From Chelonoidis abingdonii (taxonomy: Eukaryota; Chordata; Testudines; Testudinidae), in NCBI RefSeq assembly GCF_003597395.2, contig NC_133770.1:77979112-78043111 (forward strand): a stretch of 64,000 bases of DNA, in the 5' to 3' direction. Position 1 is the stretch's first letter. The number at the start of each line of letters is the position of its first letter. A program made the position numbers and the translations under genes. The notes under the pieces were generated by a model. The model saw only the letters and a list, made by a program, of their open reading frames with translations, was not told where the DNA came from and did no database searches. Below, in pieces: positions 12,201 to 23,052 of this stretch.

Positions 12201-12884
12201 TTAAAAGTATAATAAGAAGCAGAATGCTGAGTCATGCTGAAAATTACAGTGTTCCTAATCAGAAAAGCATGAAAACCATTTCAGGGACATATCTATTTTG
12301 ATCTCAGGGTTTAACTTTGAGGGAAATAAATAGCAAGACACAATGTATCCATCTAGTTTTAAAATATATTCGTCAGGGGTTGACTTGAAAACTCTGCACC
12401 CAATCCTAAAAGTTCTGAACATGCAACTCCCATTGGGTCCTTTATCTGAGAACTTCAGCCTCTTGGATTTGCTATCCCTGTATCTAGATAAAATTCTGGC
12501 TACTCTTAACATACCCTAAAGTTTGCCAGGTACAACATATTGAATTTAAATCCCTTGTCTTGCAAACATTTCTTCTGTCTTTCAATGCTATCCCCAAATG
12601 TCATAAGACAACCCCCTTCTTGATCACCCTCCTATGGGAAACAGGTGTACCTGCATCAGTTTCCTTCTTTCCACCTGTGAAAGGAACATAGTCTCTTACA
12701 TTGGCAAATTCAAACTCTTTTAGTCAAAGTGCCACAATATGCAGATTTAGCATAGTGAAAGCAGTTCCTCTCAATACCCCAAAGTAAAACAAGGTTACAG
12801 TGCGGCAGCTTTCAATCTGATTCAAATATCACCATCTCCAGATCATGCAATAATTAGGAAAATAGGAAGGAGTTATTTAAGTAT
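9240..12884. other. Long non-coding stretch
   Basis: No gene recognised. At 10108-10165 a palindromic scrap with CATTTAAGCACATGCTTAAG belongs to the amniote palindromic repeat seen elsewhere in the window. At 12030-12090 phrases with ACACTGGTTCTTC and CACTGGTGTAAATGACA suggest another old interspersed repeat. The rest looks single-copy and AT-rich. Confidence 0.4.
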
Positions 12885-13056
12885 ACTTGGAACAAAGATT
12901 TCTAACAATGGTATTGGTCCATTACTAGATGGAAATGGTAGAATTATGAATAATAATGCAGAAAAGGCAGAACTGTTCAACAAACAGCTCTGGTTTGTAT
13001 TTGAGGGAAAAACAGATGATATATCATAAGATAATACTGTTTCCATTCCTCTAGTG

Positions 13057-13379
13057 CAATGGTTCCCAAACTTGTTCCACCGCTAGTGCAGGGAAAGTCC
13101 CTGGCGGGTCGGGCCGGTTTGTTTACTTGTCACGTCCACAGGTTCGGCCGATTGCAACTTCCAGTGCCCGTAGTTCGCTGCTCCAGGCCAATGGGAAGCA
13201 GTACGGGCCGAGGGACATACTGGCCGCCACTTCCAGCAGCTCCCATTGACCTGGAGCAGCAAACTGCGGCCACTGGGAGCTGCGATCAGCCAAACCTGCG
13301 GACTTGGCAGGTAAAAATCTGACCCAGCCCACCAGGGGCTTTCCCTGCACAAGCGGCAGAACGAGTTCGGGAACCACTG
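13057..13379. mobile_element. hAT MITE, 323 bp, perfect 8-bp target duplication
   Basis: The left end is CAATGGTTCCCAAACTTGTT and the reverse complement of the right end is CAGTGGTTCCCGAACTCGTT. The two arms stay complementary well inward, through CAGGGAAAGYCCCTGG, so the element is a long imperfect palindrome. The 8-bp duplication CTCTAGTG lies at 13049-13056 and 13380-13387. The 8-bp duplication and CAGTGGTTCCC-type ends are hallmarks of hAT elements. It interrupts CR1 ORF2. Overlapping open frames on both strands are products of the palindrome. Confidence 0.92.
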
Positions 13380-13690
13380 CTCTAGTGTCTCAGGAAGATA
13401 TTAAACAGCGGCTACTAAAGGTAGACATTTTTAAATCAGCAGGTCTGGATAACTTGAATTCAAAGTTTTAAAAACTGGCTGAAGATCTCACTGGTCCATT
13501 AATGTTGATTTTTCATCTAGTCTTGGAACACTGGGGAAGTTCCAGAAGACTGGAAGAAAGCTACTGTTGTGCCAATATTCAGAAACAGTAAATGGGATGC
13601 CCCAGGTAATTATAGACCTGTTGGTCTGACATTTATCTTGGGCAAGATAATGGAGTGGCTGAGAAAGGAGTTGATTAAAGAAGAATAAAA

Positions 13691-13731
13691 GCAGTAGTGG
13701 GCAGCCTGCGGGCCACCTGTTGCCCATCACT
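13691..13731. mobile_element. Tiny hAT MITE remnant, 41 bp
   Basis: The unit starts CAGTAGTGGGCAGCC; the reverse complement of its right end starts CAGTGATGGGCAACAGG. It is almost nothing but its two terminal inverted repeats. The flanks AATAAAAG (13683-13690) and AATTAAAG (13732-13739) form an 8-bp target duplication with one mismatch. It sits inside the CR1 reverse-transcriptase region and breaks its frame. Confidence 0.8.
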
Positions 13732-13859
13732 GAATTAAAGGAAGGTAATATAAATAATGCCAATCCACATGGATTTATGGAAAATAGATCCTGTCAAACT
13801 GATTTGATTTTTCTATGTGATTACAGGTTTGATTGGGTAAAGGTATTCATTTTGATGCA

Positions 13860-14130
13860 ATATATTTAGATTTCTCTAAGGCATTTGACTTAGTACCCTG
13901 TGACATTTTGATTTAAAAAAACTAAAAAGATATAAAATTAATGTGGATTAAAAGATAGCTAACTGATATCTCTCAAAATGTAATTATAAATAGGAAAGCA
14001 TCATAGAACAGGTATGTTTCTAGAGGGATCCCACAGGGATCCGTTCTTGGCCCTATGCTATTTAACATTTTTATTAATGACCTAGAAGAAAACATAAAAT
14101 CATTACTGATAATTTGCAGATGACACACAA
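13860..14130 (+). pseudogene. CR1 reverse-transcriptase core, degenerate
   Basis: This segment encodes the RT palm and fingers blocks of CR1 ORF2: DFSKAFDLVP near 13870, [10 protein letters not shown] near 14025 and FADDT at 14113-14127 with the catalytic Asp pair still present. In-frame stops between these blocks, and the MITE insertions upstream, show it cannot make an active enzyme. Its role in the living element was to copy CR1 RNA at a nicked target. Confidence 0.85.
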
Positions 14131-14929
14131 ATTAGGGGAATGGTAATAATGAAGAGGATAGGTCACTGATTCCAAGCCATCTGAATTGCTTGGTGAGCTG
14201 AGCTCAATCAATCAATATGTGTTTTACTATGGCTAAATGTAATTGTATTCCTCTAGGAACCAAGAATGTAGAGCATAGTTTCAGGATGAGGGATTCTATC
14301 CTGGGAAGCAGTGACTCTGAAAAAGATTTGGGGGCATGGTGAATAATCAGCTCAACATGAACTTCAAGTGCAGCTGAATGTTTAAACAGGGGAATCTCAA
14401 GTTAGAGTACACAGAGTACATTATTTAACTTCAGCATTTTACACTGCTGGAATACTGTGTCCAGTTCTGGAGTCAACAGATCAAGAAGGATGTTGATAAA
14501 TTGAGAAGGTTCAGAGAAGAGCCACAAGACTGATTAAAGGATTAGAAAACATGCCTTATAGTGGTAGACTCTAGGAGCTCAATCTGTTTAGTTTAACAAA
14601 GAGAAAGTTAAGGGATGACTTGATTACAGTCTATAGATATATACATGGAGAACAAATATTTAATAGGCTTCTCTGTCTGGAAGCTGAAGATAGACAAATT
14701 GAGACTGAAAATGAGTACATCTTTAACAATAAGCGTAATTAACCATAGGAACAATTTACCAAAGGTCATGGTGAATTCTCCATCACTGGCTGTTCCAAAA
14801 TCAAGATTTCTGTTTTTTCTAAACGATACCCTCTAGGAATTCTTTTGGGGAAGTTCTATGACCTGGGTTATACAGGGGTCAAACAAGATGATCACTAGGT
14901 CCCTGCTGGCCTTGGAATCAATGAAGCTA

Positions 14930-15690
14930 ATAGTCAATAACCATTCTCCTCCCAGTGCTCTAGCACTCTGTAGGCCATTCATCACTCTGCGAGGCCAGGT
15001 TGACTCTGTAGGCTATCCATCCAAAAGTTCCAAAACCTGCTTCTCTCCCGTGAGCTCTCTCCTGTAACCATAGGTCAGGTCTCCCACGAGAAAGCTCCCT
15101 GCAGGAATCTGGGGCACCTCCTTCTGGCAATCCCTTGTTCCTAGGCTGCTCCTGCATCCCTCCATTTGTGTCTTCTGCCAGAGAGTTCCTTACAGTATTC
15201 CACTTTCCAGGCCTCCTTGCCTGTGAGTCCTTCCCCTGCTCCTCAGGATTTCTGTACAGAGTCAACCCTTTGCTTCTGGATTCAGCTTACACTGACCAAA
15301 CTGGTTTTTCCCCTCATTCATAGGAACCTGTGCACAAGTCTTCCTGCAACTCAGCAGGGTTCCCCAGTTCTAGCCAGCCCTCCCAGCAGCTTTCCTCAGA
15401 ACTCATCATTGCACTCACAGTTACTGTTCTCTGTTCAGTTTCTTGCAGCTCTTTCCCTCAGGCAACTCTCTGTTGTTGCTCCTGTCTCTCCTCTGTTCTC
15501 AGTCAGCTCTCACTTGCCCCTTTCCAATCTCTCTTTGGATCCATTAGGCAGCTCCTACCTGCCCCATCCTCAGTCCTTGATGTGGCCCAGGTGTCCTCTC
15601 AAACCCAGTCAGGAGGCAACTGATGAGTCACAAGTGCACTGCCCCTCCACCCTTCTTAAAAGGGCCAGTCATGCTGTGTCACCAACCAAA
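14930..15690. mobile_element. LTR-like block at the 3' edge of the CR1
   Basis: A C/T-rich block starts right where the CR1 tail would be expected to continue and runs to about AGTCATGCTGTGTCACC near 15686. Its composition (pyrimidine-rich, TCCC and CTCC runs) resembles the antisense view of sauropsid LTRs such as 23053-23682. A 184-codon open frame at 15166-15720 is a by-product of this low-stop composition. I could not define paired ends or a target duplication. Confidence 0.4.
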
Positions 15691-16777
15691 TTCTGGAAAA
15701 TCCATGGTGCTTCTTCATAAAAGATGCAGAATAAACTGGATAAACTCAAAATTTGCAATGGGCAAGCAATTACTATCTCTGTCCTCTTTGGATAGATTAT
15801 CTTTATGTTGTAATATGTAAATCACAGGAAATGTAAGAGCAGGAAACTGCCTCAGCTGGTAAAATAAGTCATTGCCCCTAATTTCCTTCCCGGTTAAGTT
15901 CTCAATGCCATTGTAGAAGAAAACTCTCCAGTTTCACCATCCATGATCCTTGACGTTTCAAATGTTAATATTGTTGTCAAGCTCTTCTAATTTACTTTGC
16001 GAAGTTTTTTGTTCCCTGAGGAATGAGACAAAGTTGCCATCCTGACCTGTGTGAGAATCTTCTAGAGCAGCTTTTTTAATCTCTGTCTCTTGGAAAACCT
16101 TGGAATTATGGAAGTGATCATATTTTCGTAATGAATCCAGTCTTTTGTAGATTAGACCCAGATTCTGTGTTGTGGTATGGTGCATTTTGAGCCTGAGCCA
16201 GTGGCACTTCCAGCAACAACAGCAGTTGCTACAGTCGGCCCTGTCTTGCCTTGTAATCCTTTTGAGGCCCAAAAAAAGATACTTTGGTGGCAGAAGATAC
16301 TTACTAGGCCTACTTCTCTTCTGTAGCTTTGTGAAAAGATACTGTGCCTGAAGAGTAGCCAAAAGCCGAAGTAATTTGAATATTCAAAATCCTGGGGATT
16401 GGAGAGACCCAAATTGAAGTAATTTTCTCAGTCCACGCACATCTGAGTTAATTTTAAAGGTTTAGACAGTGTAGAGTAAATTCTCATGTTGTTTACACCC
16501 AATTAATCGCCCTAAAGATTCATGAATTCGATGCCTGGGTGTAACCTAGAGCAGAATTTGGGCCTGTCTCTGTAACATGCCGGTGCTAAAGCAAGTGAGA
16601 CAAGTATACAATTGAAACGGACTGGCAAGCAGGGATAAAAAAGCTGCAGTCAGTGCTGACTTAATGAAAAGAAGAATTTAAATGATCTGGAAATTCTGAA
16701 TTACCCTTTGAATATTTTCCTTATAAAAGCAGTTTATTGTGCAGTTTTAAATTACAAGGTAGTATATCATTGTCTGT
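15691..16777. other. Mostly non-coding; one unexplained open frame on the minus strand
   Basis: A 134-codon open frame at 15958-16362 (minus) has a balanced composition, with a Cys-rich segment CSNCCCCWKCHW and a polar C-terminal part KVFQETEIKKAALEDSHTGQ. The two other minus-strand frames over the same bases also keep protein-like pieces, which fits a frameshifted old coding copy or an unknown repeat. I recognise no family. No intron signals, poly(A) tail or target duplication were seen. Confidence 0.3.
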
Positions 16778-17794
16778 TACAGTTATCCCCCTATTCCATT
16801 TTGTCTCTTACAGATGTCCCCATACTCCATTTTGTTTTTGTTCTCCTGTGGCCTCCCCTCCCTGGCTGTTAAGTTGTTTAGCAGGGCCACTGCCCTTCTA
16901 AAAGGGAGGGCCCCTTAAAGTTGTTTACCAAGAGCCATTGCCCTTTTCAAAGGGATGGCCAATTGTGCTAAGTGGGACCACTGCCCTGTTCAAAGGGTTA
17001 GTCCTGTTATCACCTTGTTAAACCTGGGCTCGGTGTAGGGTGGACAATGTCCAGTTGCAAGGCCTATTGTGTTTTTAAGGTCCTGGGCATGAGTCATAGG
17101 CCTCATGTGCTTCTGAGTCACCTATTGCACAGGACTCTGCCCAGACATGTCTCTGTGCTCACCTTTTTTTTTTTTTTCTCTTTCCCCTGCCTCTGAGCCA
17201 ATCAAAAGTACTGGTGGGAAACTGCCTAAGTTTGCCCTTAAAACCAGACATTTTCTGATCAGACCTCAGAAAGGTTCCTGCATTGCTGCCTGGTCTGATC
17301 AGCCAGGGGTTCTGGGGGGTCCTTTCTCCGCTCTCGTTTTATTTTTGAGCGTACCCCCGTTTTTTGAACCCCCCCCACGAAGAACGAATTGCTGCCTGAG
17401 AGATCTCCTGATTATTGAGACTGTACCCAGCCTTCTGATGATTTTGCTGCTTTTACCTCTGCTGCTTCCTTTGGGGCTGGTAAGAATTCCTCTGTGAAAT
17501 TCTGTGAAATTCTCTATACTTTTATTTTATTATCTTAGCTGCTCTCTCTCTTTCCCCAGCACCCAGACTTAACCAGCACCCAGCATAGCTGTGGTTAAGT
17601 TAGGTTTAGAGAATTGTTTGTATTGTGTTCTGTAAGTTAGGTTTAAGAAATTGTTGCATTGTGTTCTGTTACTTGCTAATTTGTGTAGTCTTGGTTAAGT
17701 TAGGTCATAGATAAGATTTTGCTGTGTTCTGTATAGTTGTGGTTAAGTCTGTCTTCCTGCTGCCCCCACCGAGCTCTCCAGTCACCCCATACCC

Positions 17795-17970
17795 CTCAGT
17801 CTCTCTGCTGTTTAAACCTGCAGCCTGCCTGCCCTCTGTCTCCTGAAGTTTAAATCTCCCTCTGCTCTCTGCTGTTTAAAGCTGCAGCCTGCCTGCTCTC
17901 TCTCTCTGCTGTTTAAACCTGCAGTCTGCCTGCTCTCTGTCTCCTGAAGCTCTCTCTCTCTCTCTCTCCT
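17795..17970 (+). repeat. C/T-rich tandem repeat within the LTR
   Basis: Three diverged units share CTCTGCTGTTTAAACCTGCA and CTGCCTGCTCTCTGTCTCC, with some units lacking the CTGAAG end. The array closes with a (CT)n run near 17950. Such minisatellites often expand inside LTR U3 regions. Confidence 0.7.
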
Positions 17971-18380
17971 TTTCAATCCCTTCCTCCACACTCTCCTATT
18001 ACCCCCAAACCTCAATTGTATTACTGAAGTCTAGCATAAAACCCCATTGGTTACCCTTTTTCTCTCTAACACACCTCACATTTTACATTTATACCACTGT
18101 GACACATTTTTACCTAGAGTTGGTTACTTACCACATTTTCCCATAACTGTTAGTTGGCTATATGCTGCTGTGACACACCTTTTATATAGAAATTGTTAGC
18201 TACTTGTTACATTTATACTTCAGTGTTAATTGGTTACCAACTGTATTGTACCCCACTGTATTGTACCCCACTATTGAAACCCCCTATACTATTTGCTAAA
18301 AGAAACTCCTCCCCAATCGTCTACCTTAACAAACCCCATACCCCTCACTATTGAATTTTCCCTGTTTTTTGCATTTTCTT

Positions 18381-18386
18381 AATAAA
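18381..18386 (+). promoter_or_regulatory. Polyadenylation signal of the LTR
   Basis: AATAAA in the context TTCTTAATAAAGTGTATTTT near the right end of the LTR, at the distance from the end expected for an R/U5 boundary signal. Confidence 0.6.
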
Positions 18387-18454
18387 GTGTATTTTGCACC
18401 CCACCTGTGTGGTAATTGCTCCCCAAGATCCCATATACCTGCTGGCAGGGACAA

Positions 18455-18814
18455 TCATAAATGACAGTGGACAGTGCACGCAATATACTATTAAAAGACT
18501 TTTAAGTCTACATCAAAACTACTGTATGTTGTTTAATATCTTAGTCAAATTATGTGCTTTATTCAAATGCAAATAGGAAGGAAATGAAGAGTAGCTGCTG
18601 TTTCCTAGATATACTATAAACTGCTTAAAAGGCTGGAGAGGTTGGACTAATCAAAAGTTTTGTCACTATTTAATGTGTGTACATCCTTTGAAGATTAAAA
18701 GTACTATATAAATACTAAGAACTATTTTTTTTACCTCCGTTAGCCTTTAAGCATCAGCTATTAAAAGAACTAATTCCTGACAGTAATTAGACACAAGGAA
18801 TAGTAAGAGTTTGC
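18455..18814. other. Non-coding stretch, nothing recognised
   Basis: AT-rich sequence between the LTR and a MIR-like fragment. No exon or repeat was identified. Confidence 0.4.
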
Positions 18815-18965
18815 ACTTCTGTCTCTTTCACCCAAAGATCTTAAAAGCACTTCAGAAACGTGAGTAAATTTAGTCTTACAGCACTCCTGTGAATTATTAT
18901 TAGCCATATTTAATAGATTAGGAAACTGAGGCACAGAGAGACAAGGTGATTTGTCCAAGCTTCCA
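18815..18965 (-). repeat. MIR-like SINE fragment, antisense
   Basis: The plus strand has TTAGGAAACTGAGGCACAGA followed by a GTGATTTGTCCAAG phrase. This is the antisense of the MIR core region (the CTGTGCCTCAGTTTCC segment). MIRs are ancient tRNA-derived SINEs mobilised by L2. Confidence 0.65.
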
Positions 18966-19000
18966 AAGAGCTTTTTATGCAGCTGGATATATATTGCAGG

Positions 19001-19275
19001 TAGAAATGGGCAGAAATTTTTGGGGGGATTGTTTTTTGTCTCGTAACATTTTTTGATGAAAACAAAATTTAATTTACATCAAAGATTTCTACAAAGGTTT
19101 TGATTTTCTTCAAAACACTTGATTTTTTTTCCATTTTTTGCTGATAGCTGAAAATGTTTTGATTCCTGAAAAAACAAAAACAAAAAATGTCAAACAGACA
19201 TTTCCCACAGAAATTTCTGATCTGAGGAAAAGGCCAGTTTTCACTGAACTTTAACCAACCATTTTGACCAGCTCT
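19001..19275. repeat. AT-rich interspersed repeat, possible MITE
   Basis: The left end TAGAAATGGGCAGAAATTTT and the reverse complement of the right end (TTAGAGCTGGTCAAAATGG) are loosely complementary across a centre full of AAAA and TTTT. It resembles blocks at 115-375 and 40030-40320. The ends were judged by eye and are approximate. Confidence 0.45.
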
Positions 19276-19699
19276 AATTCCAGATGGCTTGACTCCTAAT
19301 CCTGTGTCTTAAAGACATGATCATCTTTGCTCACTTCTGGAATAGAGTCATGCGATGCTCAGTGTATCCCCTGACACCTTAATGTTGGTGGTCAGAGTAG
19401 ATTCCTTTCTTGACTGCCTGACATTCAGATAACTGCAAATTTTCAGAAGATCACATCGAGGCTGATTAAATTGGAAATCTCTTTGCATGTTGGCTCTTTC
19501 TAGAGGTTAGCCACTGAGACGAGGGAAGCCAAAAATAGTAACTCCTCTTCTCTTATCATGAAACAGATTGGAGAAAAGGGAACTCCCCCCATAACAGCAG
19601 TTTTTATAAACCTTCCTCTCGCATCCTGGATGAGATGTTTTTTAAAGAGCTTCTATATTGAATTTATCTATCGAGATGTTTTACAATGCTCACAACTGT

Positions 19700-20385
19700 A
19701 ACATCTTAATGCGTTACCACTTCTGAAAGCAATAACAATCTATATCTCTTTGGGCTTGACAAATGCAGTTTTGCCTCACTCAGACCCTACAGAATGCTGT
19801 TGGTAGGATAATTTTCCTAGCCCGTAGCTTTGATTATGTCACTCCTTTCTTTGCATTCCTGCACTGGCTCCCCCTTTTTGTATCGCATGAAAAATAAGAT
19901 GCTTATATTCCTTTTCAGTCAATCCCTACCTTACCTATCATCCCTTATTTGATACAGGGCTGTTGATGCTCGCCTTCTTCTGATGCCAGCCTTTGCCCAC
20001 TTGTTACATTTTCAAACCTACTTTCTCCCATGTTGCCCCACATGCTTGAGAGGAACTTTCCATAAACATCCACAAAGGTACCTCATTCTCCACCTTCAGA
20101 TCCCTCTTCAAAACTCTCCTTTGCTGTGATGCATACAAAAAGACTTGACAACAACTAGGCTGCTGGTGTGCAGAGACCACTGCCCATCTTGTTGACCAAT
20201 ACTGTCTTATTGTTTCCTTGTACACCTTCATCTGGTTGTCCCTTGTCTTAGATGGTCAGCTCCTTGGGCAGGGGCTGTCTTTTTGTTCTGTGTTTGTACA
20301 CCATTTAATACAGTGGGGTCTGGGCCCAGGACTAGGTCTCCTCAGAGCTATGGTAATATGAATAACTAATAATAATTAGTAATAA
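19700..20385 (+). mobile_element. L2 LINE 3' end
   Basis: The segment carries the L2 C-terminal coding region in degenerate form (GTCACTCCTTTCTTTGCATT and CTGCACTGGCTCCCC, then CCTCTTCAAAACTCTCCTTT). It ends with the L2 tail: GTCAGCTCCTTGGGCAGGGG, CTGTGTTTGTACACC and a repeated AATAATAAT-like end near 20370. L2 is an old CR1-related LINE; the 3' tail is shared with MIR-type SINEs that used its machinery. Many frame breaks show it is inactive. Confidence 0.75.
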
Positions 20386-22469
20386 GGTGAGTTGGTCTGG
20401 ATGAGGTAAAGGGCTTTTAAACTGTAGCAAAATCTCAGGAAGGGGTTGGGGTTTTCCAGGCAGCTGGCTACGTGCACAGATCAGTGACAGGAGCAGCTCC
20501 CTCCCACTTCCTGCCCAGGCCTGGCTGCCAAGGAAAGCAGCCAAACATACTGAAGGGGCGGTGCAGCAGGAGGACAGAGCCCTTCCCCTCCACAGGTAAG
20601 GGGAGGAGGACAGGGAGAGTGTGGGGGCCCCAGGCTGGGAGCAGGGTGGGGAGGAGACACATGGTGCAGTCACATTTCTGTACCTTTAGCTTGTGTCCCC
20701 CTAGTATGGGGAGGCACCAGTAGTCTCTGGACCATTGGGGAAATTATAGATAGAAGATGTAACAGAGAAAGAGAGAGAGAGAATCTCTAGGGATGATAGT
20801 TTTTCCTCATTCTGAACATTAATGTTAGGAGAAGGTGAGTCTTTCTGAGGTTCTTCACCGTTGTCAGATGACAAGTTGGGGTGGGAGAGTCTTTACTGGG
20901 GAGATGCAGAGCATGGGAAACAGAAATCTCAGTTGAGCTTTCCAACTCCTCGTCCGCAGAGTTTATTTTATCTCATATAAGCTCTGAAGGGAAGGGGTCT
21001 GTCTTTTATTGTTTGTGGTATTGTCAGCACTTATGATTTTATTGCACATCTCATGCTAGTTGGTGTGTTTCTTATAAGAGAATGTCAGCTTTCATTTTAA
21101 AAAAGGTAAGTTTCTAGACATCATTGTTGCAGAGAAAAGCTGAAAAATGTGACCCAAGTGACCACTAAAGACAAATTAAAAGAACCCCAAATTTGATGTT
21201 TAAATATATCATTTTGGAGGCTTGTCTCTGATTTTCAAACAATTGGGGGTGTTGGCAATTCTTTGTATGTTTGTACAGAGCCCCACACAACAGGACATTG
21301 GTTGCTGCAGTAATGTAAATGATACATTAATAATCTGCAACTGCCAATGTCTTTTTATTTTCCAGTCAGCCACAAATATTTTTCACTGGCCTGTACAGTC
21401 CAGCTATATCAGACCTAATGATGACTGGGGAAAATCTTGATGCTGTACCATAACACAACATAAATACAATATTCTATAGAGGGATGAACAGTCTTTCTGC
21501 TCATTTATAAGGTAATTTAATGAACAGTCACACTTTAATATCTGACATCTACAAATGGCAGAGACCAAGGCAGCATATGATGGCTGTCTGTCTGTCTGGA
21601 CTGGTCAAAACAAAACCCAGCCCTTTTTTTCCATGTCGAAGCAAATCTACCAGAGTGCACAGAGAGAGATTTGTCTTTGAGAGGTGATATGAAAGATAAG
21701 TAATATGTCAAATAAAAGATATTACATTTTTTGTTCCTTGGGGAAAGGATGTAAAAAAGAAAACTTGAGTCTTTCTAGCCAGAGCTGTTTTCCTTTGACT
21801 TGCCATGATTTAGATTCATATAAAAAGATCTATTTGAAAGAAGCTTCTTTAACTATAGGGGCAGGTTTTTTTCCAAAGCCTTTTGTAAATGAACAAAGTA
21901 ACCACTTGTCACATACACAGACTAATGAGAGTTGAGTGTGGGTTTTAGTGTTCATTCATATGCTTTGTATTCAGCTAGTCGTCAGTTAAATCTTTAGAAA
22001 TCACACCACAGGAATCTTTTAGTTGGGAGTGGGGAGGGGGGACGAGAATCTAGTGAGATACTGAGAACTGTTGGGCGGAAACTGCTCTTTACACGCTTCC
22101 TAATCTGCAGTTCAGGAAATAAACATACACAGGAAGTCATTTAGCCTTTTCTTGAACTTATAGTTTATACAATGTGTGATAACCAAAGCATTTTTTCTGT
22201 ACTTAAACTTTTAAAAATAAAATTAAATAAATACAGTATGTGCTATTAGTGCCAACATGCACTGTAAGTTCCAATTTGTAACAGCCATTTAAATATAGTA
22301 TTAAAATGGGAAAGATGATGAAAATTTTCCCTGTCTCTGCTGAGTCTTCCCTTCCTTCCCTCGTCTTTCCTATTTAGCTATTTCCCCCTCCCCAACAAAA
22401 TTCAGAACCAAAATATTAACCAAATATGGAACAAACATTACTTTTTCACACCATCACTCTACTCGCTCT
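20386..22469. other. Non-coding stretch with simple repeats
   Basis: No gene recognised. It contains a GC-rich block at about 20450-20700, a (GA)n run at 20763-20783, a scrap resembling the L2 tail at about 20970-21050 (AAGCTCTGAAGGGAAGGGG), and a (TGTC)n run at 21579-21597. Overlapping open frames on both strands of the GC-rich block have no splice or start context. Confidence 0.4.
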
Positions 22470-22645
22470 GCTTGTGTTATATCCTTTCCCCTTACCCTAT
22501 CTGTCTGTCTTGTCCACTTAGGTTGTAAGCTCTTCAGGACGGAGACTGTCGCTCATTCTTTACAGTGCCTAGCACAAAGGAGCCCTGATCTTGGTTGGTC
22601 CCTAGTCATTGCAGTTATAGACCTCATAATAATAAAGTATTATTG
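22470..22645 (+). repeat. L2/MIR-type 3' tail
   Basis: It reads TTGTAAGCTCTTCAGGACGG followed by AGTGCCTAGCACAAAGGAG and ends in AATAATAAAG. This is the conserved tail of L2-mobilised elements and a better copy of the motif ending the L2 at 20385. Confidence 0.65.
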
Positions 22646-23052
22646 TCCTCTACACAACTATATTAAATTATTTTGATGTTGAAGGGAGTTTATATTCATG
22701 ATTGCCTAATAATGGACATGTTCTTAATACAATCTACATGTAAAACATAATCTGTGTTCTTGAAAAAGGTGTTTTAAAAATAAGTTAAACTGCATTCCTC
22801 AGAGTGCAATGTATGGTGGCTCCATCTAAACATACCCCAACTACTAGGATCAGCATTTTAACATGTGTTTAGTATGTCCTTTCGACTTAAGTCATATTTT
22901 CCATTTTCCTTTATGATATATCGGTTTTACTTGAGGGTACATTTGTAAAGAATGTTGAGTTTGATTTTTTTTAAACAAGATCGCATCCTGTTCCCATTAA
23001 AGTCAATGGGAGTTTAGCTGTTGACATAACAGAGAACAGGACTGATAAGTAC
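22646..23052. other. Non-coding stretch, nothing recognised
   Basis: AT-rich, with a phrase CATTAAAGTCAATGGGAGTT near 22995 reminiscent of amniote palindromic repeats. No gene seen. Confidence 0.35.

Larger units (their letters stand above)
12885..14925 (+). mobile_element. CR1 LINE ORF2 copy, interrupted by two MITEs
   Basis: This is a 5'-truncated CR1 running from upstream of the reverse transcriptase to the 3' end (TCCCTGCTGGCCTTGGAAT near 14900). Conceptual pieces include ADDLTGPLMLIFHLVLE, then the hGF-SCqTdL block near 13770-13805, the DFSKAFDLVP block near 13870, [20 protein letters not shown] near 14020, and FADDT (14113-14127), the catalytic RT motif. Stops and frameshifts are frequent. 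The element is split at 13057-13379 and 13691-13731 by hAT MITEs, each with its own target duplication, so both arrived later. Confidence 0.88.
16778..18454 (+). mobile_element. Long solo LTR-like element (about 1.7 kb)
   Basis: The left end, TGTTACAGTTATCCCCCTAT, and its echo CTTACAGATGTCCCCATACT nearby look like an ERV LTR start. A poly(A) signal AATAAA at 18381-18386 is followed by a short R/U5-like region ending near GGCAGGGACAATCA. Between them are a TATA-poor, promoter-like C/T-rich part and a tandem repeat at 17795-17970. No internal retroviral genes follow, so it reads as a solo LTR. The target duplication was not resolved. Confidence 0.65.

Noticed and set aside
13059..13377. Overlapping frames of 84-89 codons on both strands
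   Set aside because: Products of a palindromic MITE with TSD CTCTAGTG; similar peptides on both strands.
15166..15720. Long plus-strand open frame (184 codons)
   Set aside because: It lies in a pyrimidine-rich LTR-like block, overlaps another long frame in a different phase and has no domain or splice context. Low stop density explains it.
17147..17497. 116-codon frame
   Set aside because: Within the LTR at 16778-18454; hydrophobic Leu-rich end derives from CTGCTGCTT-type text.
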